Below, piece by piece: positions 7,270-15,575 of a DNA stretch of 34,626 bases. The stretch spans positions 1 through 34,626 of the forward strand of contig JAAZEB010000384.1 in the NCBI GenBank assembly GCA_012512505.1. The letters are read 5' to 3'. How positions within the stretch are numbered: position 1 is the stretch's first letter; the number at the start of each line of letters is the position of its first letter. The position numbers and the translations under genes are program-made. This DNA is from Armatimonadota bacterium. Lineage in GTDB: Bacteria > Armatimonadota > JAAZEB01. The notes beneath the pieces were generated by a model. That model saw only the letters and a program-made list of their open reading frames with translations, was not told the DNA's origin and did no database searches.

Positions 7270-9042
7270 TCAAACCCACCGCACGGTGACGTCGTGCGCG
7301 CCTGGCGGCAGTGCGACCTCGGCCCAGACCCGACCGAACTCGCGGCGGATTAGCAGGGCGGCGGGGGCACCGTCGCAGCGCGCGTCCGCCGGCGTGTGCT
7401 CTCCACAAGGGATCCGCAGCGTGAAGCCGGCCGGGTAGTCGCACGCGGCTCGGCAGGCAAAGCCAGCCTCGTCCGCCCGCGCCTCCGTGATGCGCCCGCG
7501 CGAGCGCGCCGACCACCAGCGCCACAGCTCATCCGGCCCGCACTGCACCGCCCGATAGTGGCGCTCCTCCAGATAGCGCAGCACCTCGTCAATCGCCGCC
7601 CGGCACGACGCCTCCTGGGCGATGTAGACCGGGTGGTGGAACCAGTTCACCGTCAGGTGGTAGCGCGCCGCGAGGTCGAGCAGGGTGTGCATCTCGGCGA
7701 AGGGGCGCTCATCGCTGCCGGGCAGGTAGCCCATCTCGTAGGCGACGACCGGCTGCTCGAGGAAGTCGAGGCGGCGGTTGCCATCGCGCCAGTCGCTGTA
7801 GAACCAGTACGGGTAGCTGGTGCCGAAGGAGAAGCCGTAGGTGTTGATCGGGTTCAGCGGCGGCGAGCCCCGGTGGATGCGCGAGTTGTCGGCTTTGCTG
7901 CCCTCGGCGGCCATCCAGACGGCCGGCTCGTGCCAGCCGGTCCAGCGGCACCAGTGGTTGACGGTGGTGATCGGGTCTTTGCCGAAGGTCTCGCGGTAAA
8001 GTTGCGCCTGGGCGGCCACGTCGTCGCGGGTGAAGCCGCACGGGTGGGGGAAGTCGTCAATGAAGTTGTAGTGGAGGGAGCACTCGTGGCCGTTGGCCTC
8101 GATGTGGGCGAACTCCGCCGGCGAGAGGCCGAACTTGCCCCGCAGCGGCATGAGGTTGACGTGATAGGGCAGGCCGCGGCTCTTCATCCAGTCGGAGGCG
8201 GCGACCGCCACACCGGGGGTTGCCTCGTCGTCGCCGCCCCAGTAGAGGAGCAGGTCGGCCGGGCGGCCATCGAGCGGCGGGATCGGGGCAAGGGCGGGAT
8301 GGGGGCGCGTGGCCAGCAGGTTGCCCAGGAGGAAAAGGATCTCGTCGGCGTAGGGCACGCGCGGGTCGTTGGTGCCGAGGGTGCGGGCGTCGCTGAAGCG
8401 GTGGTAGCCGTCGCCGTCGTAGTCGGCGTCAATGGGGCGCCCCTGCTGCAGGGCCCAGATCGTTTGCGGCAGGTTGAACCCGAAGTAGTAGGCGGCGCCC
8501 TGACCCAGCGGGCGGGCGGTGATCGCCGCGCCGGCCTCGGCACCCCAGAGGTTGTAGAGGCGGGCGAGCTCCTCGGCCGCTTCCGGCTGCAGGGCCAGGG
8601 CGTCGCCCAGGATGATCAGGCGCTGCTCCGGGCACACCGGCGAGTGAACGTCGGTGGTGAGCGGGTGCTCGCACAGCTCAAAGAAGGCGCTCTGGCAGAA
8701 GTCGTCGCCCGGGCGCCGCAGGCGGGTGCGCGCCCGGCAGCCGAAGAGGTCCTCCAGGCCGGCGGTCATGAAGCCGATCAGGAGGCCGCCTCCCTCTACC
8801 CAGGCACGCAGCGCCGCCGCGGCGCCGGTGGGGAGCTGGCCGGCCTCCAGGTCGCCGACGATCAACGCGGAGAAGCGCGCCAGGCCCGCCGGATCGGCCA
8901 GCACCGCGCGCCCGACCGGCTCGGCGGTGAGGCCAAGCCGGTCGAGGATCTCCTCGATGTAGCGGTACCAATAGTTGCGGCCGGCGCGGTTGGCCGCCTG
9001 CCGCAGGTCGTCATCGTAGCAGTAGGCGATCCGCAGTTCCAT
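7270..9042 (-). CDS. Polysaccharide deacetylase-like protein with N-terminal amidotransferase-like domain
   Basis: This is a 590-residue protein without a signal peptide. The first 245 residues resemble a class I glutamine amidotransferase/ThuA-like fold: ARFSALIVGDLEAG, then LRAWVEGGGLLIGF, and a closing YYFGFNLPQTIWAL. From about 260 a NodB-type beta/alpha barrel seems to start: LLLYWGGDDEATPG (Asp271/Asp272, the usual metal and base aspartates) and NGHECSLHYN (His319, His324, like the HxxxH pair of deacetylases). A late HHPVYI segment and a small beta-rich tail close the protein. I chose the ATG at 9042 over an upstream in-frame ATG at 9066 because GGAGAGGAG sits just before it. The substrate is unknown; a carbohydrate de-N/O-acetylase or hydrolase is an inference. 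It is convergent with the RseB-like gene, with 51 bp between stops. Confidence 0.62.
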   Translation of the reverse strand: MELRIAYCYDDDLRQAANRAGRNYWYRYIEEILDRLGLTAEPVGRAVLADPAGLARFSALIVGDLEAGQLPTGAAAALRAWVEGGGLLIGFMTAGLEDLFGCRARTRLRRPGDDFCQSAFFELCEHPLTTDVHSPVCPEQRLIILGDALALQPEAAEELARLYNLWGAEAGAAITARPLGQGAAYYFGFNLPQTIWALQQGRPIDADYDGDGYHRFSDARTLGTNDPRVPYADEILFLLGNLLATRPHPALAPIPPLDGRPADLLLYWGGDDEATPGVAVAASDWMKSRGLPYHVNLMPLRGKFGLSPAEFAHIEANGHECSLHYNFIDDFPHPCGFTRDDVAAQAQLYRETFGKDPITTVNHWCRWTGWHEPAVWMAAEGSKADNSRIHRGSPPLNPINTYGFSFGTSYPYWFYSDWRDGNRRLDFLEQPVVAYEMGYLPGSDERPFAEMHTLLDLAARYHLTVNWFHHPVYIAQEASCRAAIDEVLRYLEERHYRAVQCGPDELWRWWSARSRGRITEARADEAGFACRAACDYPAGFTLRIPCGEHTPADARCDGAPAALLIRREFGRVWAEVALPPGAHDVTVRWV

Positions 9043-9107
9043 CGCGCGCTCCTCTCCCCGGGGCAAGGGGCGGCCCTCCCCGCCCGGGCCGTGGTTAGGT
9101 CCTGGCG

Positions 9108-10169
9108 CTACACGCGGGCGATCGCCGGGTCATCGAGGCGAACGCGCCGGCCCTCGCGGGAAGAGACGTAGGTGGCCAGCACCATGCGCAGGGAGATGCG
9201 TGCCTCCGCGGCGGTGCAGATCGGCGGGCGCTGCCCCTGGAGGAAGCGCGCCAGAGGCTCTGCCAGGCCGGCGATCCGGTGGCCATGCCCCGGCGGCGAG
9301 GGGATCTCGCTGCAGGTCCAGGTGCCACTCTCCACGGTGTACCACTTCAGGCCGCAGGCGCCCTCGGGGCGGGGCCAGCCGCAGCTCGGACCATCGCCGT
9401 AGCACTGGATGATGGTGCCCTTCTCGGCCACCACCTCGGTGGTGTTCTCGTGCGCCACGCAGGTGAAGGAGCAGTCCACCTCGGCCAGCGGGCCGCCCGG
9501 GTAGCGGAACACGGCGATGCCGTTGTCGTTGGGCACGCGCGGGTCGAAGAGCGTCTCGACCTCGGCGGTCACCGTCTCCGGCTCGCCCAGCAGCCAGTGG
9601 ATGAAGTCGATCGGGTGGGAAGAGTCATCGGCCCAGATGTCGCGGTTGTACTGGGGGTTGTTGTGCCAGGTGTCGGCGAAGCCGTTCCAAAGGTGGGTGC
9701 TGAGACTGTGCCGGCGGCGCACGATGAACAGCTTCCCCAGCACGCCGCTTTCGATCAGCTCCTTGATCTGCAGGTTCTGGGGATCGGTGCGCATCTGCCA
9801 GGCGACGGTGAAGGGAACGCCGGCACGTTCGACGGCGGTCACGATCCGGTCGGCGTCGGCCAGCGTCAGCGCCAGCGGCTTCTGGACAATGATCGCTTTG
9901 CCGGCCGCGGCCGCCTGCTCCACCAGGTCGGCGTGCAGCGAGGTTTCAGAGGCCACCACGACGGCTTGCACGTCGGCATCGGCAAGCAGGGCGGAGACGG
10001 TTGGGAAGGGGCGGAAAGCGAAGCTCTCGGCGTTCTGCCGCAGGCGGTCGGCATCGTGATCCCAGCCGGCCACCACGGAGACGCCCAGATCCGGGCGCTC
10101 GCGCCACTGAGTGCAGTACGCGTTCACGTGCCCGTGCGCGAAGCCGAGCACTCCTACCCTGATAGCCAT
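9108..10169 (-). CDS. Gfo/Idh/MocA family NAD(P)-dependent oxidoreductase
   Basis: This is a 353-residue protein of normal family length. The N-terminal Rossmann domain opens with VGVLGFAHGHV (a variant GxLGxAHxH loop). The catalytic EKP motif reads QKP (Gln96, Lys97, Pro98), keeping the lysine. The C-terminal alpha/beta domain carries DDSSHPIDFIHWLLGEP (Asp182, His185, Asp188, His191), the usual substrate-side D...H pattern. These enzymes oxidise or reduce sugar or inositol hydroxyls. An alternative start lies at 10190, but only the ATG at 10169 has a plausible AAAGGA upstream. The deacetylase-like gene starts 65 bp downstream on the same strand, so the two may form one unit. It is divergent from the glycyl radical enzyme gene across a 172-bp gap. 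Confidence 0.9.
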   Translation of the reverse strand: MAIRVGVLGFAHGHVNAYCTQWRERPDLGVSVVAGWDHDADRLRQNAESFAFRPFPTVSALLADADVQAVVVASETSLHADLVEQAAAAGKAIIVQKPLALTLADADRIVTAVERAGVPFTVAWQMRTDPQNLQIKELIESGVLGKLFIVRRRHSLSTHLWNGFADTWHNNPQYNRDIWADDSSHPIDFIHWLLGEPETVTAEVETLFDPRVPNDNGIAVFRYPGGPLAEVDCSFTCVAHENTTEVVAEKGTIIQCYGDGPSCGWPRPEGACGLKWYTVESGTWTCSEIPSPPGHGHRIAGLAEPLARFLQGQRPPICTAAEARISLRMVLATYVSSREGRRVRLDDPAIARV

Positions 10170-10190
10170 GGTTGCACCGAGTCCTTTCAT

Positions 10191-10218
10191 TGGGTACCGC
10201 TCACTGGGTACCGCTAAC
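10191..10218. promoter_or_regulatory. Tandem 14-bp direct repeats, possible operator
   Basis: TGGGTACCGCTCAC is followed at once by TGGGTACCGCTAAC. Each contains the palindrome GGTACC. The pair lies between two divergent genes, 22 bp upstream of the oxidoreductase start, a sensible place for a regulator to act on one or both promoters. No clear -35/-10 pair is seen nearby. Confidence 0.4.
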
Positions 10219-10341
10219 TTCCGGGTGCGGCCGGTGATCTCCTGGGGGCAAATGCGGCGGGCGATGCGTGGGCCGAGGGACGCCGGCAGGGCTCGCCGCG
10301 CCGGCCGCGAAGAGAGAGCGTGGCGTGGGAGGCCAGGAAGT

Positions 10342-12471
10342 ATGGTAATCAGTGAGACGAGGATGCGGTTGGCGCCGGAAACGCGCGAGCGGGCATGGCG
10401 GGCGCTGACCGGTGAGTGGGGCCGGGCCCTGGAAATGCTGCCGGTTACCCTGGACACGGAGCCGGACCTGGAGGCGCTGTCGCCGGTGATGCGCTGCGCG
10501 CGCGCCGTGCAGCTCATCGCGGCGCACGCGCCGATTCGCATCCTGCCACACCAGCCGATCGTGGGGGCCGCCACGCTGCGCGCCGCCACCTGGCACCAGG
10601 TGCCCGTCTTCCTCGAGGGGAAGCCGGTCTTCTCCTCGGTTAGTCACCTCACCGCCGGCTTCGACCACGCGCTCGCTGTCGGCTACCGGGGCCTGCGCGC
10701 CCAGATCGACGAGCGCCTGTCGCGCGGCGACCTGGCGCCCGAGCAAGTCGAGTTTCTCCAGGCGATGCGGCTTTGCCTCGAAGCGGCCGGCGTGTGGCAC
10801 CGGCGCTACCTGGAGGCGCTGGATGACCGGATTGCCCATTCCGAGGGGGAGGAGCGCCGGCGCTACGAGGCAGTGCGCGCTGGCCTGGAGCGCGTGCCTG
10901 AGGAGCCGCCGACCACCTTCCGCGAGGCGGTGCAGTCGCTCTGGATGATGTTCTGCTTCCAGCGCCTGTGTGGCAACTGGCCGGGAATCGGGCGCGTCGA
11001 CCAGATGCTGGGCCCCTACCTGCGCCGCGACCTGGACGCGGGCCGCATTACCCTCGACGAAGCGCGCGAGTTGCTGGCGGCGTTCTGGATCAACGGGTGC
11101 GACTGGGTGGGCGCCGTGGAGTGGGGCAGCGGCTCCGGCGACGGCCAGTACTACCAGAACGTGGTCTTGGGTGGCATCGGCGCCGACGGCAACGAGGTGA
11201 CCAACGAGGTCACCTACCTGATCCTCGACGTGGTGGAGGAGCTGCGCATCGCCGAGTTCCCGATCGCGGTGCGGATCGGGGCGCGCACCCCGGAGCGGTT
11301 GCTGCGCCGCGTTGCCGAGGTGATGCGCGTCGGCAACGGCATCCTGGCGGTCTACAACGAGGAGCTGGTGATCCGCGCCCTGGTGCGCTTCGGCTACCCG
11401 GAGCGGGAGGCGCGCCGCTTCGCCAACGACGGCTGCTGGGAGGTGCAGATCCCGGGCGAGACCTGCTTCGGCTACTGGCCGTTCGACGTGCTGCAGCTTC
11501 TGCAGGAAGCAATCGGCGTGCGCGGCGAGGGTCCGATCCACGACTTCCCTGACTTTGAGAGCCTCTATGCCGCTTTCCGCGCCCGCCTGGCCGCCTACAT
11601 GGAGGAGTTTCACCGCATCGCCGACGGCCACGGCGCCGGCAACCACGTGCCCACGCCGCTGATCTCGCTGCTGGTGAAGGACTGCATCGAGCGCGGGCGC
11701 GGCTATTACGACCGTGGCGCCCGCTATAACGTGCTGGCACCCCACCCGGGCGGCATCCCGGACACCGGCAACTGCCTGGTCGCCATCAAGCGCCTGGTGT
11801 ACGACGAGCGGCGGATGACCTACCCGGAGCTGGCGGCGCTGCTGCGCGCCAATTGGGAAGGGTTCGAGCCGCTGCGCCGGCAGGTGTTGGCAGAGTCGCC
11901 CCGTTACGGCAACGACGACCCCGAGGCGGACGCGATGACCAAGCGCGTGCTCGACGACTTCCTGGTGGAGGCGGAGCGGGTGCGGGAGCGCAACGGGGTG
12001 CTGCGGCCGGCCGGGGTTAGCACCTTCGGGCGCGAGATCACCTGGCGCGGCGAGCGCGGGGCAACCGCCGACGGCCACCTGGCGGGCGAAATCCTGGCCA
12101 CCAACTTCTCGCCCACGCCGGGCAGCGACCGCAAGGGGCCCACGGCGGTGATCCGCTCGCTGTGCGCGATGGACCTGGTACGCCTGCCGAACGGCACGGC
12201 GCTGGAGCTGAAGGTGCTGCCGACGAGCGTGGAGGGGGAGACGGGTCTGGCGGCGCTGGTGGCGCTGCTGCGCAGCTTCGTGGCGCTGGGCGGTTTCTTC
12301 ATGCAGGTAGACGTGGTCTCCTCGGAGCTGCTGCGGGCGGCGCAAGCGCACCCAGAACAGTACGCCAACCTGGCGGTGCGCGTCTCCGGCTGGTCGGCCC
12401 GCTTCGTTACCCTGAACGCCGAGTGGCAGGCGATGATCATCCAGCGCACCGAGCAGGCCGCCGCGCGGTGA
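10342..12471 (+). CDS. Glycyl radical enzyme (pyruvate formate-lyase-like), function unknown
   Basis: This is a 709-residue protein, a little shorter than most members of the family (750-850). The thiyl-radical cysteine is Cys365 in NDGCWEVQIPG; the C-x-E arrangement (Glu367) is that of the eliminase/dehydratase branch (choline-TMA lyase, glycerol dehydratase) rather than the Cys-Cys of pyruvate formate-lyase. The glycyl radical site is Gly683 in RVSGWSARF, where the family usually has RVxGYS; a Trp replaces the Tyr. The segments GERGATADGHLAGE, NFSPTPGSD and GPTAVI before it are standard for the PFL domain. GGGAGG lies 9 bp before the ATG at 10342; upstream in-frame starts have no support. 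No radical-SAM activating enzyme is encoded anywhere in the window, which is unusual. The gene should work only under low oxygen. The substrate cannot be read from sequence. Confidence 0.88.
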   Translation: MVISETRMRLAPETRERAWRALTGEWGRALEMLPVTLDTEPDLEALSPVMRCARAVQLIAAHAPIRILPHQPIVGAATLRAATWHQVPVFLEGKPVFSSVSHLTAGFDHALAVGYRGLRAQIDERLSRGDLAPEQVEFLQAMRLCLEAAGVWHRRYLEALDDRIAHSEGEERRRYEAVRAGLERVPEEPPTTFREAVQSLWMMFCFQRLCGNWPGIGRVDQMLGPYLRRDLDAGRITLDEARELLAAFWINGCDWVGAVEWGSGSGDGQYYQNVVLGGIGADGNEVTNEVTYLILDVVEELRIAEFPIAVRIGARTPERLLRRVAEVMRVGNGILAVYNEELVIRALVRFGYPEREARRFANDGCWEVQIPGETCFGYWPFDVLQLLQEAIGVRGEGPIHDFPDFESLYAAFRARLAAYMEEFHRIADGHGAGNHVPTPLISLLVKDCIERGRGYYDRGARYNVLAPHPGGIPDTGNCLVAIKRLVYDERRMTYPELAALLRANWEGFEPLRRQVLAESPRYGNDDPEADAMTKRVLDDFLVEAERVRERNGVLRPAGVSTFGREITWRGERGATADGHLAGEILATNFSPTPGSDRKGPTAVIRSLCAMDLVRLPNGTALELKVLPTSVEGETGLAALVALLRSFVALGGFFMQVDVVSSELLRAAQAHPEQYANLAVRVSGWSARFVTLNAEWQAMIIQRTEQAAAR

Positions 12472-12693
12472 GGGCACACCCTTCCGAGCGCCCGGCCGGG
12501 CGGGGGGTTAGGTCAGGTGGCCCTAATGAACCACCCTGATCGAAGGAACAAGCCGTCTAAAGCCGGCTCTGAGGTCCTGCTATGGGCGTGAGGCATCGGC
12601 TCCCCAGCGTCTTTCAGGGCGCTTGTCCCTTGGACCAGGGGCGTCGTTGACGGCGCCCCGCGCCAGCGCCCCGCTGCTACCGTGGAGGTGAGG

Positions 12694-15357
12694 ATGATGC
12701 TGTCGTGCAACCGATCCGGCCCCTCCGTTGCGTCTGGCACCCGGAGAGTGGCCCGGCAAGGCTGGCTGCCGGCCGGCGGGTGGCTTGCCGCCGCCATTCT
12801 GCTGGGCGTCAGCGTGGCGTGTGGCGCCGCCGAGATGCCGCTGCGGCCGTTCTCCTATCAGGAGGGGTTCGAGGGAGATGCGCCAGCGGTGGCCCAGTGG
12901 GCCAGTAACGGTGAGAGCGAGGTCCACTTCCTGGGGCCGACCGAAGAGCAGGCGTTCACCGGGAAGCGCTCGCTGAAACTGGATGTGACGCTCAAGAGCG
13001 GCAGCTACCACTATTGGGGCGTGCCGGTGCCGGTTCCCTGCCTGGGCAAGCTGCGCCTCTCGGCGCGGGTGCGCCTGGTGGAGGGGAACACCGCCACCGT
13101 GGGCTTTGGCGCCAACTACCTCTTCCCACCGTCGCGCCACTCCGGGTGCGCGCCGGTAGAGAGTGGGAACGCCCCGGCGCCGGAGTGGAAGCTCGTCGAG
13201 TGCGACCTGGTGGCGACGGCCAGCGCGGTGGCAGACGCCGTGATGGCAACCCACACGGGCACCGCGCAAGGTGAGGATGTGACCCCTCGCCTGGACCGCT
13301 GGGCGATCTTCATCACCGGGAGCGCGGGGCAGCGGGCCACGCTTTACCTGGACGACATCCGCATCGAGGGCGAGGTTCCCGACGACGCCACGGTGGCCGC
13401 GCTGACCCGTGAGCGGTGGGAGAAGGGGCAGGAGCGTTTCCGTAAGCGCGTAGCGGGTTGGCAGAGCGCGGTGGCGGAGGCCGAGCGCGAGGCGCTGCCG
13501 GACGGGGAGCTTTCCCCCTGGCTGCGCGACGCCGTGGCGCGCACGCGCGCGACCGCATCAGAGGCACGGGCGCTGATTGAGGAGGCGGCAGCACAGGGGC
13601 ACGCCACGCGCGTGGAGGTGAACACCATTGAGACGGCGATGCAGGCGCTCCGCCATGCCCCGGAGGCGCTGCGCGCCGTGGCCGAGGGCGAGGCCACTGG
13701 TCAGGCATACCTCCTCTACACGCCGCGCGCCATCACCAACGACCGCCTGCGCACCGATCTGTTCCCGGTGCCGGCGCCGGTGGGCCAGGCGCTGGTCCTC
13801 TCCGGGTGCCCGGGGGAGTACGAGTCGGCCACCGCCGCCGTCTTCGCGCTGCAGGAGGTACGCGGGTTGCGCGTCTCGGCCACGGCGCTGCGGGGCCCCG
13901 GCGGCACGATCCCGGCCAGCGCCGTGGATATTCGGGTGGTGAAGTGCTGGTTCCAGGCCGGCCAGGAGATCTGGGACCTCAAGCACAAGACGTTGGTGCC
14001 GGAGCTCTTGCTGAAGGATGACGCGCTGGTGCGGGTGGATCCGGAGAAGGGCGAGAACTACCTGCGCAGCACGGCGCCAGACGGCACGCAGACCTACCTC
14101 CTCTGCAGTGGCCCCACCAGCGAGCACCTGGCAGCGGTACGCCCCATTGACGCCCGCCGGCTGCAGCCGGTAGATGTGGCCGCGCGCACCCTGAAGCAGT
14201 TCTGGTTCACGCTGCGCATCCCCGAGCGAGCAAAGCCGGGCGTCTACACCGGGGCGGTGCGTTTTCAGGCGGGCCGGGGCCGGCGCGAGCTTCCCTTGCG
14301 GGTGACCGTGCACCCCTTCTCGCTGGCGCCGTCACGCCTGCGCTACTCGATCTACTACCGGGGCGTCCTCTCCCCGGATGGCAAGCCGAAGATCACCTCC
14401 GAGGGGAAGTCGGAGGCGCAGTATCGCGCCGAGTTGGCGGACATGAAGGCGCACGGCGTGCTCTACCCCACGAACTACCAGGGGATCGATGAAGTAGGGT
14501 CGGCCCCCCCTTCCCCCCCAAGGTTGGGGGGGGCAGGGGGGGCGGCCACGCGCCGGCTGCGGCGGATGCTGGAGATCCGGCGCCAGGTGGGGCTGCCGGG
14601 GGGGCCGTTCTACAACCTGGGCTACGGCACCGGCGCGGCCACCGACGAGAAGGGCCTGGCGGAGCTGAAGGAGGGCGTGCGCCGGTGGCTGGCGTTGCTG
14701 AAGCCGTTTGGCTACGATGAGGTCTACTTCTACGGGGCGGACGAGGCAACGGGAGAGCGCTTGATTGCTCAGCGCGCGGCCTGGCGCGCGGTGCAGGAGG
14801 CCGGCGGCAAGAGCTTCGTGGCCGGCTATCACGGCATGTTCGAGGCGATGGGCAGCTTGCTGAACTGCGCCGTGCTGGCCGGCAAGCCGGATCCCGAGGA
14901 GGCGCTGAAGTGGCATAGCGTTCGCTCGCACGTCTTCTGCTACGCTTATCCCCAGGTGGGCAACGAGGAGCCGGAGACCTACCGACGCAACTTCGGCCTC
15001 GTCCTCTGGAAGGCTGGCTTCGACGGCGCCATGGATTACGCCTACCAGCACGCCTTTGGGCACGTCTGGAACGACTTTGACGATCAGACCTACCGCGACC
15101 ACAACTTCACCTACCCAACGGTGAATGGCGTGGTGGGCACCCTCCAGTGGGAGGGGTTCCGCGAGGCGGTGGATGATGTGCGCTACGTGACGACGCTGGA
15201 GCGCGCCATCGCGCGGGCGCCAGCCGCGCGGCAGGCCGAGGCGCAGGAGGCGCGCCGCTGGCTGGATGCCCTGGATCCGGAGACCGCCGACCTCGACCAG
15301 ACGCGCGCGGCGATGGTGGAGTGGATCACGCGGCTGCAGGCGCCCCGGGCGCGGTAG
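12694..15357 (+). CDS. Secreted DUF4091-type glycoside-hydrolase-like protein carrying an in-frame repeat
   Basis: This is an 887-residue exported protein. A hydrophobic run (WLAAAILLGVSVACGAA, about 31-47) after a basic N-terminus is a signal peptide. Residues about 55-230 look like a carbohydrate-binding jelly roll (FSYQEGFEGD at the start, RATLYLDDIRIEG at the end). A helical linker follows, then a beta-sandwich ending FWFTLRIPERAKPGVYTGAVRF, then a TIM-barrel-like part with KAHGVLYPTNYQG, EVYFYGADEATGE, and the C-terminal EGFREAVDDVRYVTTLERAI that marks DUF4091. The start follows GGAGGTGA. Residues about 604-617 (APPSPPRLGGAGGA) are encoded by a GC-rich palindrome and look inserted into a loop of the barrel. 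Its role in breaking down plant or microbial glycans is inferred. The strong terminator directly after it ends the unit. Confidence 0.78.
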   Translation: MMLSCNRSGPSVASGTRRVARQGWLPAGGWLAAAILLGVSVACGAAEMPLRPFSYQEGFEGDAPAVAQWASNGESEVHFLGPTEEQAFTGKRSLKLDVTLKSGSYHYWGVPVPVPCLGKLRLSARVRLVEGNTATVGFGANYLFPPSRHSGCAPVESGNAPAPEWKLVECDLVATASAVADAVMATHTGTAQGEDVTPRLDRWAIFITGSAGQRATLYLDDIRIEGEVPDDATVAALTRERWEKGQERFRKRVAGWQSAVAEAEREALPDGELSPWLRDAVARTRATASEARALIEEAAAQGHATRVEVNTIETAMQALRHAPEALRAVAEGEATGQAYLLYTPRAITNDRLRTDLFPVPAPVGQALVLSGCPGEYESATAAVFALQEVRGLRVSATALRGPGGTIPASAVDIRVVKCWFQAGQEIWDLKHKTLVPELLLKDDALVRVDPEKGENYLRSTAPDGTQTYLLCSGPTSEHLAAVRPIDARRLQPVDVAARTLKQFWFTLRIPERAKPGVYTGAVRFQAGRGRRELPLRVTVHPFSLAPSRLRYSIYYRGVLSPDGKPKITSEGKSEAQYRAELADMKAHGVLYPTNYQGIDEVGSAPPSPPRLGGAGGAATRRLRRMLEIRRQVGLPGGPFYNLGYGTGAATDEKGLAELKEGVRRWLALLKPFGYDEVYFYGADEATGERLIAQRAAWRAVQEAGGKSFVAGYHGMFEAMGSLLNCAVLAGKPDPEEALKWHSVRSHVFCYAYPQVGNEEPETYRRNFGLVLWKAGFDGAMDYAYQHAFGHVWNDFDDQTYRDHNFTYPTVNGVVGTLQWEGFREAVDDVRYVTTLERAIARAPAARQAEAQEARRWLDALDPETADLDQTRAAMVEWITRLQAPRAR
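14502..14543. repeat. Family C C-run/G-run palindrome inside a coding region
   Basis: Runs of seven C are joined by short spacers and mirrored by runs of seven or eight G around AAGGTT, giving a stem of about 19 bp with one mismatch or bulge. It is read in frame as PPSPPRLGG. Related elements lie at 26057-26144 and 29512-29586. Confidence 0.85.
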
Positions 15358-15365
15358 CACGGTAA

Positions 15366-15404
15366 CAACAAAGGCCCCGGCGGCTGCCGCCGGGGCCTTT
15401 GTTG
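15366..15404. terminator. Strong, near-perfect bidirectional hairpin terminator
   Basis: A 19-bp perfect inverted repeat (CAACAAAGGCCCCGGCGGC and its complement) flanks a single T, starting 9 bp after the DUF4091 gene stop. The stem has A-rich and T-rich flanks (ACAAA / TTTGT), so it can work in both directions. It separates the GC-rich unit from the lower-GC gene that follows. Confidence 0.9.
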
Positions 15405-15575
15405 CTTGTGGAGCATTCCTCGTGGTCAGCGCGGCTCCGAGCGATGTAACGCGGCGCCGTAAGGCGAATACCCAGGGTTTCCCGTGGCCGCGCGCCGGCC
15501 CGGCGTGGATCCAAGGGGCGAAGGTTGGGCGAAGGTTCTGTCATCTCGAAGCGGTGTTCCAGAAGGGGGCAGACC

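Noticed and set aside
10342-12471. pflB (pyruvate formate-lyase) as a name
   Set aside because: The Cys-Cys pair of true pyruvate formate-lyase is absent; the C-x-E site points to another branch.
10201-12477. Minus-strand open frame of 758 codons
   Set aside because: It is the antisense shadow of the glycyl radical enzyme; no domain or motif is visible.
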